64,000 bases of DNA, taken from Gemmatimonadota bacterium (GTDB lineage: Bacteria > JAAXHH01). The translations under genes were made by a program, and so were the position numbers. Under the pieces are notes generated by a model, which made no database searches, was not told where the DNA came from, and worked only from the letters and a program-made list of their open reading frames with translations. The stretch lies in assembly GCA_026705925.1 (NCBI GenBank), contig JAPOZT010000001.1, positions 1 to 64,000 on the forward strand. The letters run 5' to 3'. Shown here piece after piece: positions 27,239 through 35,402 of this stretch (positions are counted from its first letter, which is position 1; each line of letters begins with the position of its first letter).

Positions 27239-28156
27239 ATGACCGCGTTCACGTCTGCCCAGGATGTCATCCAACGCTTCGAAGCCCAGCACTATATCTG
27301 CGGACCCGATCTGGCCACGCCCGTCTACCTCATGGAACGGCTCGAGAAGCCACTGCTGGTGGAGGGACCACCCGGCGTGGGGAAGACGGAGATCGCGAAG
27401 ATGCTCGCCGGCGCGCTGGACCGCCGCCTGATCCGCCTGCAGTGCTACGAGGGGCTGGACGAATCCAAGGCCCTTTACGAATGGGAATATACCAAGCAGC
27501 TGCTGTACACGCAGATGCTCAAGGACCGCATCGGCGAACTGCTGAACAGTACGGACACGCTCGGCAACGCGGTGGAGACGCTCAACCGGGAGGACAGCGC
27601 CTTCTTCTCCCGTAATTTCCTGCTGCCGCGCCCCCTCCTCGAAGCCATTCTCGCGCCGGAACCCGTCGTCCTCCTGGTCGACGAGATCGACCGGTCGGAC
27701 GATGAATTCGAGAGTTTCCTCCTTGAGGTGCTCAGCGATTTCCAGGTCAGCATCCCGGAACTCGGCACCCTGACCGCGGCCCAACGCCCTCTCGTGGTGT
27801 TGACGAGCAACGCCAACCGGACGCTTTCCGAGGCGCTCAGGCGCCGGTGCCTGTATCTTTACATTAACTATCCCTCCCTCGAACAGGAGGTCCGGATCGT
27901 CCTCCGCAAGACCCCGGGCATCGACGAGGATCTGGCCAACCAGGTCGTCCGGTTCGTCCAGAAAATCAGGACGCTCAACATGCGCAAGCCCCCGAGCATC
28001 GCCGAAACGATCGACTGGGCGCTGGCGCTGGTGGTCCTGAACGCGCAGCACCTCTCGCGCGACATCCTTTCAGGCACGCTGAACGTCCTGATGAAGGACC
28101 GCGAGGACATCGAACGGATCATGCGGGACGGCTACCATGATCAAGCGGCTGGTTGA
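27239..28156 (+). CDS. MoxR-family AAA ATPase
   Basis: 305 residues. Walker A is EGPPGVGKTEIAKML and Walker B is VVLLVDEIDRSDDEFESFLLE; sensor 1 is VVLTSNANRTLSEALRRRC with the arginine finger. MoxR ATPases act as chaperones that load metals or cofactors or remodel partners, usually together with a VWA-domain protein encoded next door, as here. Compared with classic MoxR this protein resembles the CoxD-like branch that pairs with CoxE. The ATG at 27239 has AGGAG just upstream; the frame's earlier start (27206) is not supported. It overlaps the CoxE-like gene by 20 bp. Confidence 0.9.
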   Translation: MTAFTSAQDVIQRFEAQHYICGPDLATPVYLMERLEKPLLVEGPPGVGKTEIAKMLAGALDRRLIRLQCYEGLDESKALYEWEYTKQLLYTQMLKDRIGELLNSTDTLGNAVETLNREDSAFFSRNFLLPRPLLEAILAPEPVVLLVDEIDRSDDEFESFLLEVLSDFQVSIPELGTLTAAQRPLVVLTSNANRTLSEALRRRCLYLYINYPSLEQEVRIVLRKTPGIDEDLANQVVRFVQKIRTLNMRKPPSIAETIDWALALVVLNAQHLSRDILSGTLNVLMKDREDIERIMRDGYHDQAAG

Positions 28157-29372
28157 ATTCGCCAGGCTGCTCAGACAATCCGGCGTCCGCGTATCCATGG
28201 CCGAGACCCTGGACGCCGCCGAAGTCCTTCGGCACGCGGAGGTCACCGAACGGCCGGCCTTCAAGGCGTCCCTGCGGGCCACCCTGGTCAAGACCCGCGA
28301 GGACATCCCGGCCTTCGACGAGGCCTTCGAACGGTTCTTCCTGGTCCAGGTGGGCGAAGACGCAGAGGAGCTCGACGATCCCTGCGGGGAGACCGAAGGG
28401 CCGCCCGACGGCCAACCCGATCTCGACGACGGGCAGGACGAGGGCGATCAGGACATCCGGCGTCTCCAGGACGAGCAGGGCGAGGCCGTGGCGGGAGACG
28501 GGGAAGGAGACCCCGCGGACGACGGCGAGACCGAGGAACTCGAAGGCGAGCTGGAGCGGATGCTCGCCCGCGTGCAGGTGGGTGAACAGGCTTCCGACGC
28601 GGTCACCGAGCCCGGCACGCAGCCGAACCAGCAGGCGGAGGACGTCGACCTCTACCAGGAACTGCCTCCGGGCGACGTCGAGAACCTCTACGAGGCGGTG
28701 GAGGAACTCGCCCGGAACCTGGTGACGCGCAAGTCCCTGCGTTTTAGGAAGTCGCGCCATGGCCGGGTGGACATCAAGAAGACGATCCAGCGGAGTTTCC
28801 GCACGGGCAACCTGCCCTTTCACATCATCTACAAGCACCGCAAGATCAAGAAGAACGAACTGGTCGTGCTGTGCGACGTGTCGGGATCGGTCTGGGAGGT
28901 CGCCCGGTTCTTCATCAAACTGGTCCACGAGATGCAGAACCAGTTCAGCCGGGCCCGGAGCTTCCTCTTCGTGGACCGGATCAACGAGGTGACGGACGAG
29001 TTCGACCGCAGGCCCTTCGAAGAGATCGTCGAGAACATGAAGGACGACCACGCGCTGAATTTCTTCGGCCTGAGCGATTTCGGCAGGGCCTTCTACCAGT
29101 TCCACGACGAACACCTGCTGTCTCTCTCCCGGGACACGGTGCTCGTCATCCTGGGCGACGCGCGGACCAACTGGTTCGACCCCCAGGACTGGGTGCTGGG
29201 CGAAATCCAGGGACGGGTCCACCAGACGATCTGGCTGAACCCCGAGCCCGTACAGTACTGGGATACCGATGATTCCGTCATGTCCAGGTACAGCCCGCAC
29301 TGCGATCACGTGCTGGAATGCCGCAACCTCGCCCAGCTCCAGGATGTCGGCGAACTGATCCTCAGGGCGTGA
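28137..29372 (+). CDS. CoxE-like von Willebrand factor A domain protein
   Basis: 411 residues. The N-terminal helical region begins IKRLVEFARLLRQSGVRVSM. A strongly acidic linker (about 85-150, runs of Asp/Glu/Gly) follows. The C-terminal VWA domain (about 235-411) has the MIDAS motif DVSGS (in VLCDVSGSVWEVARF) and the later ILGDARTNW segment. In the CO dehydrogenase system, CoxD (a MoxR ATPase) and CoxE together mature the metal centre. Here no CO dehydrogenase genes are nearby, so the client is unknown. The overlap with the ATPase gene implies coupled translation and a complex. Confidence 0.9.
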   Translation: MIKRLVEFARLLRQSGVRVSMAETLDAAEVLRHAEVTERPAFKASLRATLVKTREDIPAFDEAFERFFLVQVGEDAEELDDPCGETEGPPDGQPDLDDGQDEGDQDIRRLQDEQGEAVAGDGEGDPADDGETEELEGELERMLARVQVGEQASDAVTEPGTQPNQQAEDVDLYQELPPGDVENLYEAVEELARNLVTRKSLRFRKSRHGRVDIKKTIQRSFRTGNLPFHIIYKHRKIKKNELVVLCDVSGSVWEVARFFIKLVHEMQNQFSRARSFLFVDRINEVTDEFDRRPFEEIVENMKDDHALNFFGLSDFGRAFYQFHDEHLLSLSRDTVLVILGDARTNWFDPQDWVLGEIQGRVHQTIWLNPEPVQYWDTDDSVMSRYSPHCDHVLECRNLAQLQDVGELILRA

Positions 29373-29390
29373 GCCCGATCGGATGGGAAA

Positions 29391-30182
29391 ATGAAACGCG
29401 CACACCTTCTCAAGCGCATCGGCGTGGTCCTTGCGGTCTGCCTGGCCTGCCTGCTCGGCGTGGCGCTGTGGACGGCCCGCGGCAGCGGAGATTCCGGCCA
29501 CGACCTCTTTCTGCGCAATGACTTCACCTTCGGCCGGGTCGTGTACCAGAACTCCGGCGGGTTCTACCGGGGATGGGGATGGGGGCGGTGGTCGGTGGAT
29601 TTCCCGTCGGCCGACGCCAACGTGATCCGCGCCCTGCGGACCACCACCTCCCTCAAGATCAACGAACCGCAGGCCGTGGAGCTGACCGACCCCGATCTGT
29701 TCGATATTCCCTTCCTGTATATCCTGGAAGTCGGATCCCTGCAGTTCAGCCAGGAAGAAGTGGACGCCCTGCGGGAGTACCTGTTGCGCGGCGGGTTCCT
29801 GATGGTGGACGACTTTCACGGTTCGCGCCAGTGGGCGGTATGGGAATCGCAGATGAAGCGGGTGTTCCCCGAACACGACATCGAGGAAGTCCCCGCCGGC
29901 CACGCGATATTCCACTGCTACTACGATTTCGACGAGTATCCCCTGGTACCCGGTACCGCGGCCCTGTGGCGGCCGGGCAACTACGAGCGGGACGGCGCGT
30001 TGTACGGCCACCGGCTGCGGGGCATAACCGACGACAACGGCCGGCTCATGGTGCTGATGAACTGGAACGCGGACCTGGGCGACGGCTGGGAACACGCGGC
30101 CGATCCCGGGTACCCGCGCGCGTATTCCGTGATCGCGTACCGGCTTGCCGTGAACTACGCCATCTACGCGATGACGCACTGA
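29391..30182 (+). CDS. Exported or membrane-anchored DUF4159 protein
   Basis: 263 residues. A basic start and hydrophobic helix (about 9-29) form a signal anchor. The DUF4159 core includes FTFGRVVYQNSGG, a WSVDFPSAD segment, LPFLYILEVG-like PFLYILEVGSLQFS, and LREYLLRGGFLMVDDFHG, with a distal EHDIEEVPAGHAIFHCYYDF. The fold is a GATase/Rossmann-like one of unknown activity. It follows the CoxE-like gene by 18 bp and probably belongs to the same operon. MoxR, VWA and DUF4159 proteins are commonly encoded together in FCB-type genomes, where the complex is uncharacterised. The 70-bp spacer after its stop converges on the autotransporter gene. Confidence 0.87.
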   Translation: MKRAHLLKRIGVVLAVCLACLLGVALWTARGSGDSGHDLFLRNDFTFGRVVYQNSGGFYRGWGWGRWSVDFPSADANVIRALRTTTSLKINEPQAVELTDPDLFDIPFLYILEVGSLQFSQEEVDALREYLLRGGFLMVDDFHGSRQWAVWESQMKRVFPEHDIEEVPAGHAIFHCYYDFDEYPLVPGTAALWRPGNYERDGALYGHRLRGITDDNGRLMVLMNWNADLGDGWEHAADPGYPRAYSVIAYRLAVNYAIYAMTH

Positions 30183-30252
30183 ACCCGGGCTGGGGTGCCC
30201 GGCGGTTCGTTGGGAAGAACTCCCGGCGGCATAGTTCCCGGCGAACCGTGGG

Positions 30253-33200
30253 TCAGAACCGCCACCGTATCTGTATGCGCAGGTCCTGGTCCACGGGCTG
30301 CGGGTCCGCCCGCTCCTGTCGCCGGCCTTCCAGGTTTAAGGTCAGTCTCGTGGCCGCCTCGCGGGCCAGTTGCAGCCGCGTGCCGACCCGGTATCTCCGC
30401 GCCGCGCCATCGGCCAACTCGGAACCCGCATAGGGGGTCAGCAGTCCCCCACCGAAGGCCTCGACCCCATAACCCACTTCCGAGACCAGGCGGCCGGTCC
30501 GTGCCTGCCGAGGTATCTGTGGTGCGATTCCCGCGGTAGTCTGTCGAGACCACAGGGCTTCCACCCCACTCGCAGTAACACCCCAGGCCGGCGCAAGGGC
30601 CAGGGACAGCCCGCGTCCCTCAGGACCCCGAGAAACCTGCAGCCGTCCTGATGCGCCCCATTCCTTGTAATCTCCGTCTTCGTGCGCCAGCAGGCCCCTG
30701 ACCGTCCCTTCCACGGTCAGACCCCACGCCGGGTCCACGTATCGCACCCGGCCGCCCACTTCCAGGCCGAACCCGGTCTCCGCGTCCCCCCGGTCGTGCC
30801 GCAGGCCCAGTTCCACCGTGGGCGTCAAGCGCTGGCCTTCCGTCCATTCGAATCCACGGGAGCCTTCCAGGATCACCCGTAACCGGTGTGTGTCCGCATC
30901 CGTGGCGGCAAGGTTCCCCGCCGGTCCGGTCACCGCGTCCGACGTGGTCCGCGTCAGCATGGCGTCGGTGCGTGTCACCAGCTGGATCCCCGCAGCGTCC
31001 GTCGCCGGCAGCACGATCCCCCGGCCGCCGAACGCCCCCATCAGTAGGTTCGCGTCGGTCTGAAGGGCGGCACTGCCCGCCGGGGTCAGGTTCAGTTCGC
31101 CCCGGCCGTACCCGAACACGCCCCACACGTCCAGCCGATCATGGACGGCAAACCTCAGGTACGGATGGATACTCGTCAGCGTCTGGTCTACCCCGCCTTG
31201 GCTATTGGCGGCCAGGTCTTGTGCGGCCACACCCTGCGCGGCATAACTCCCATCGCCACGGCTGTGCGCCACCGCCACCCCGGTCAGCCACCGATCCCAT
31301 TCACCATCCACCCCCACGGTGCCCGTGAGCACGTCGCCGTCTACCTGCAATGCGTCATCACGCCCGTCAAACCGGGTTACAGCAACCAGGCCCCAGGCAG
31401 TAAGCCTGAGAGTCGGGTCCCCAGGTTCCGCTCCGTTCAGGCTCACCCGGAAGTTACTATCCAGGAGAATCCGCCGAAGGTCGAAACGGTCACCGAAACG
31501 GAAGATCCGACCCTGCTCTTGCCGCGGGACCGATCCGGTGCGGTCCAACCACGGAGTATCCTGCACCGCCCGCGGGGTATCCGCTACCGGGCCGGAGTTA
31601 TCCGCCAGCCTCCCTGGCCTCGCTGCATAGCCTGATCCCAAACCAAGAAACCGCGCCACTTCCCGGAACACCCCCGAGACGACGCTCTCTTCCGCCGCAC
31701 CGGGCTCGCCAGTGGACGGGCCCGTCTCATGACCGGCCCGTGCCGTGCCCGTCCGCACGTCGCCCAGCGGCAGTCGGTAACCGCCGATGACCACTTGCGA
31801 CCCCTGCCCGGGGCCTGACCGCAATCGATCACCGACCGCGTCAGTGACGTGCGAACCCACGGTCCGGCCGAATCGGGCCAGCCATGCCTGTGGCATGGGA
31901 TCGCTGTTTTCGATGGTGCCCGTTGCAGTCGCATCCGCGAGGTACGCCCCACTTGGGTTCGACAGGGTCACGGTCATGTATTCGTTGCCCTCGTTGAGGT
32001 TGTCGTCAAGCACCGTGACACTGAAGACCTTCCCCTTTACGCCCGGTGCGAAGGTTACGGTCTCGCTCTTCGCGACGTAGTCATTGCCCGCGGTCGCACT
32101 GCCGTCGGACGTGCTGATCCGGACCGTCACGGTCTCCGAGGAGACCCGGCTCAACCTCAAGATGAAATCGAGTGTGGCGCCCGCACCCTCCTCCACCTCG
32201 GTGTCCGCCACCGACAGCCCGTGCGGACCCGGGACCGTCACCTTGGCGGGGGTGGATAGCGCCTTGCCGTCCGGCGTGCAGAGGGCATGCGGAAAGTCGC
32301 ACGAGGCAGAGGCCGGCAGGGTTACCGTCACCGCTCCATTGCCCGACGGCTGGACCTGGAACTGGAAGAGGTCGCGGCGCTTGTCCACCCGACGCACCAT
32401 GCGCACCGCACCGCCCGCCGCTGCCAACCGCTGCGTGAGCCTGCGCTGCGCGCCCCCGGATGCCAGCGCCTCGCTGAAACGCACCCGCATCGTGAACACG
32501 CTTGACCCGTCGTGCGACGACGGCGCATCTTCGAACGATGCCGTCAGTACCGCCGGCTGCGGCGGCGGTACCGGTTGCGGCGGTGGCACCGGCTGCTGGA
32601 TGCCGGAGCCTGGCGCGTCCAGGATCTGCAATTGCACCGTGTCGCCGGCGTTCCAGTTCAGATCGGCGTTCCACCACGTCCGCACGTGATATCCACCGGC
32701 ATCGGCGTCCTGGAACGGAAACCGCGTCCCGTCGAGCACCAGCACCAGGTTGTTGACCTCGTAGTCCCTGAGTTCCCTGATGCCACCGAATACGATGGCC
32801 AGGATCTCGCCCTGGTCGAGTTGCAGGCGGTCCGACCATCCGGCATGGGTCAACTGCAGGTCGACGATCTCAAACTCCTTCGCCACCCCGCCGGCGTCGG
32901 TGCTGACGAACGTGTTGTTTGCCATCACGTCCGAGTCGGAACAGTCGTTGGCACTGTTGGTGCTCGCGCACCCCAATATCCTGCTGTTCCCGCTGCGGAG
33001 AAGCCCTACCGTCAGCGTCGTTTCGAGGAGTGTGCTACTCGCCTCCCGCACCGCCGCCGGCGTCGGCTCGCTCTCGAGCGGCCCCTCGGCTACGCCCTTG
33101 GCGTCTGTGAAGCTTACTTTCACCTTGATTTTCTTGCCCACGTCCTCTGCGACGGGTGTGTAGGTGCCCGACGTCGCCCCCACGATGTCCTGGGGATTGG

Positions 33201-34872
33201 ATATGCCGTCCCCATCCAACCGCACCCACTGCAGATCGTAGTCGTCCGGAAAGGTCCCCGGCAGGCCGCCGCTGTCCTTGATCGTGCCCAGTCCGGCCCT
33301 CAAGAGCCCGCCCACCCGGGGGAAGCCGGAGACTGACGGCTGCCCGGTGGCGGCAGTATTGAGCCTGGACAGGCGGACCCCCACCCTGGTGCCGATATCG
33401 GCCGCACCAGCGAGGCGGGTTGCACCGGGGCCGGTGAATGGACGCAGGAGGGGCACGTCCGACAGCGAGCCACCCGGCGGTACGTTGAGCGCATCGGTGA
33501 AGAGCCAGAAACTGGGCGAGGATTGCGCTTCGCTGAACGGCAGGATGAGTTCGCCCGAGTACTTCTGGACGTGCAGCACCAGGTTCTCCGCCGCGTCCAC
33601 CGGCAAGGCCGGCTCGGTGATGAGCCACAACGTGTGACTCGATAGAGGAAATGCGATCAAAGACGTGATCGTGTAATTGACGCCCTCGTGGGTGAAGGTA
33701 GCGTCGTCGAGGCTGCCGAAGCCCGAGCCGAATCCGACGCTCTCGATTCGGCCGAATTCATCGAAGTCGTGTCCCACCGTCAGCACGCCGCACCAGAAGG
33801 TGTCCAAGCCGCAGTTCGACACAGCCGCCGGCAGGACCAGTGAGCTTTCGCCGCTGATGCGCGTCTCCTCGGTGCCGCCATCGTCGGTGAAGGTGACCCT
33901 CACCTTCATGTGGTGGCCCTGGTCCGCCGCGGTCAGCGTGTAGCTGCCCGTATCTGTACCAACGTTCGTCTCCGTGCCGTCCTCGGTCACCCGGATCCAC
34001 TGGTAGGCGTAGACGGCCCCGGTCAGCCCGTTGGCGTCCATGATGTCCGACGTCGACGCCGTCAGCGTCACGCCCACCTGCGCCGCACCGATAATCGCCG
34101 GGTCTCCCGTGGCGGGGTAGTTCGGCGTGATGATGCCCCTGATCTTGATCATCACTGACGACGAGTCGTCCCTTGCCCACGATCCGGGATCGATGTAAAC
34201 GTATCTTGCGTTTCCGATGCTCCAGCCGTCGGCGGCCCCGCTATCCTGGGCGTCCGAAGAGGTAGAATGAATGCTGATCCCCGCGTCATCGGTGCCGGCG
34301 GAGTCGCTGATTACCACTGCGTACGACGTGTTTGCGGAGAGCGTCGAACCGGTCGGCGCCGTGAACGTGGCGACCGAGTCGCTCGTGATCGTCGTTGGGC
34401 TGACAAGAACGTACAACAGGTCATTCGGCCGGTTACTAGCGTTGGTCGAATAGATCCGAACCGAGACGTCCGGGTTTTCTACAGTAGTCCTGGTGTTGTA
34501 GACGCGCACGCCGACGGTCGTGAGCACGTAACCGGGCCCGTTGCTGCCGGTTCTGAAGGGCTGTGACACACGATTAAAGTCTACAAGATAGTACGGTTGG
34601 TTCGTGTTGGACACCAGCGTCCGTTCCGTCTGCGCCTGCAAATCGGGAACGAACGGCGCGGCGAGCACGATGGCCAGGACGGGCAGCAGCGCCGCCGCGG
34701 CCATCCGCACCGCTAGTACACGCCGGCGGCGTCCGGCGAGCACACGCCAGCGTCTAGTGCACCGTGTGATGCTGGTCGGTACGCTCGGTATAGACTGGCG
34801 GTCACTGGATTTCGGTTCTTGTGTCAACAACTCGTACTTTCTTGTGTCATCGGTCGTCTTGAGTAGGATCAA
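30253..34872 (-). CDS. Autotransporter-like outer-membrane protein with Ig-like and Calx-beta domains
   Basis: 1539 residues. A long basic N-region precedes a signal peptide core (MAAAALLPVLAIVLAA, starting at residue 57) that ends LQAQ. The passenger has beta-sandwich modules with repeated GTYTPVAEDVGKKIKVKVSF-type lines (about 270-650), a Gln/Pro hinge (QQPVPPPQPVPPPQPA) and a Calx-beta domain (about 900-1010, AGNDYVAKSETVTFAPG). After WLARFGRTVGSHVTDAVGDR, a motif I know from autotransporter-like barrels, the last 350-400 residues alternate polar and hydrophobic strands and end in IQIRWRF, with the terminal Phe needed for barrel insertion. The TTG start at 34872 is uncertain; the ATG at 34704 gives a tidier signal peptide. 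Likely surface adhesin. Confidence 0.85.
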   Translation of the reverse strand: MILLKTTDDTRKYELLTQEPKSSDRQSIPSVPTSITRCTRRWRVLAGRRRRVLAVRMAAAALLPVLAIVLAAPFVPDLQAQTERTLVSNTNQPYYLVDFNRVSQPFRTGSNGPGYVLTTVGVRVYNTRTTVENPDVSVRIYSTNASNRPNDLLYVLVSPTTITSDSVATFTAPTGSTLSANTSYAVVISDSAGTDDAGISIHSTSSDAQDSGAADGWSIGNARYVYIDPGSWARDDSSSVMIKIRGIITPNYPATGDPAIIGAAQVGVTLTASTSDIMDANGLTGAVYAYQWIRVTEDGTETNVGTDTGSYTLTAADQGHHMKVRVTFTDDGGTEETRISGESSLVLPAAVSNCGLDTFWCGVLTVGHDFDEFGRIESVGFGSGFGSLDDATFTHEGVNYTITSLIAFPLSSHTLWLITEPALPVDAAENLVLHVQKYSGELILPFSEAQSSPSFWLFTDALNVPPGGSLSDVPLLRPFTGPGATRLAGAADIGTRVGVRLSRLNTAATGQPSVSGFPRVGGLLRAGLGTIKDSGGLPGTFPDDYDLQWVRLDGDGISNPQDIVGATSGTYTPVAEDVGKKIKVKVSFTDAKGVAEGPLESEPTPAAVREASSTLLETTLTVGLLRSGNSRILGCASTNSANDCSDSDVMANNTFVSTDAGGVAKEFEIVDLQLTHAGWSDRLQLDQGEILAIVFGGIRELRDYEVNNLVLVLDGTRFPFQDADAGGYHVRTWWNADLNWNAGDTVQLQILDAPGSGIQQPVPPPQPVPPPQPAVLTASFEDAPSSHDGSSVFTMRVRFSEALASGGAQRRLTQRLAAAGGAVRMVRRVDKRRDLFQFQVQPSGNGAVTVTLPASASCDFPHALCTPDGKALSTPAKVTVPGPHGLSVADTEVEEGAGATLDFILRLSRVSSETVTVRISTSDGSATAGNDYVAKSETVTFAPGVKGKVFSVTVLDDNLNEGNEYMTVTLSNPSGAYLADATATGTIENSDPMPQAWLARFGRTVGSHVTDAVGDRLRSGPGQGSQVVIGGYRLPLGDVRTGTARAGHETGPSTGEPGAAEESVVSGVFREVARFLGLGSGYAARPGRLADNSGPVADTPRAVQDTPWLDRTGSVPRQEQGRIFRFGDRFDLRRILLDSNFRVSLNGAEPGDPTLRLTAWGLVAVTRFDGRDDALQVDGDVLTGTVGVDGEWDRWLTGVAVAHSRGDGSYAAQGVAAQDLAANSQGGVDQTLTSIHPYLRFAVHDRLDVWGVFGYGRGELNLTPAGSAALQTDANLLMGAFGGRGIVLPATDAAGIQLVTRTDAMLTRTTSDAVTGPAGNLAATDADTHRLRVILEGSRGFEWTEGQRLTPTVELGLRHDRGDAETGFGLEVGGRVRYVDPAWGLTVEGTVRGLLAHEDGDYKEWGASGRLQVSRGPEGRGLSLALAPAWGVTASGVEALWSRQTTAGIAPQIPRQARTGRLVSEVGYGVEAFGGGLLTPYAGSELADGAARRYRVGTRLQLAREAATRLTLNLEGRRQERADPQPVDQDLRIQIRWRF

Positions 34873-34942
34873 AACAACCGGCCTCGGTGATTCCTACCCA
34901 AGTAGGGAACGCCGCATGGTTTTGTCGTCAAGGACATGCGAA

Positions 34943-34994
34943 ACCGGCCGCTGAGTACTCGGCCGGTGAATGCTTGTCGAAATCAGTTTTCGAC
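34943..34994. other. Two perfect hairpins in the 530-bp spacer upstream of the autotransporter gene
   Basis: ACCGGCCG-(9)-CGGCCGGT (34943-34967) and GTCGAAA-TCAGT-TTTCGAC (34976-34994) follow each other closely. The rest of the spacer (34873-35402) holds no convincing gene. Its right part (35080-35290) is A+T-rich and probably carries the promoter of the sensor kinase gene at 35403. Confidence 0.4.
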
Positions 34995-35402
34995 GATCCG
35001 TATACCGGGTCTGCCGTTACACAGATGAAGAACGCTCTGCCCCGGACAATTCGCGCTGTCAGTCGCAGTCCTTGACTTGGTAATCAATGATATATACTAT
35101 TCTGTTTGTCGAATATGTTTCGATTTAAAGTTTTCTTTGGTTCAGTATTTATCAACCAGATCTCTTCAGAACCAGTTGTTTGAGCAAGATTAAGCCCGAA
35201 ACCGAAACATTCTGAAATATACGAGAATCATGCGTGATCAATCCGAGAATCAGGTGGCTGAAAAGAAGATTATCGCGTGAATTTGAGTCATGTAGTGTCC
35301 CGTACCCGCTTCGATGGTCCTCGGGCGATTCCATGGGATTTAACGTCTCGCAGTTGGTTTTATCCTGGTATGTTTGGCACAAAATCGGAGGATGTTCGGA
35401 CA

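Noticed and set aside
28119-30179. 686-codon open frame antisense to the moxR/coxE/DUF4159 genes
   Set aside because: All three plus-strand genes have recognisable domains; the antisense product has no signal peptide or family motif.
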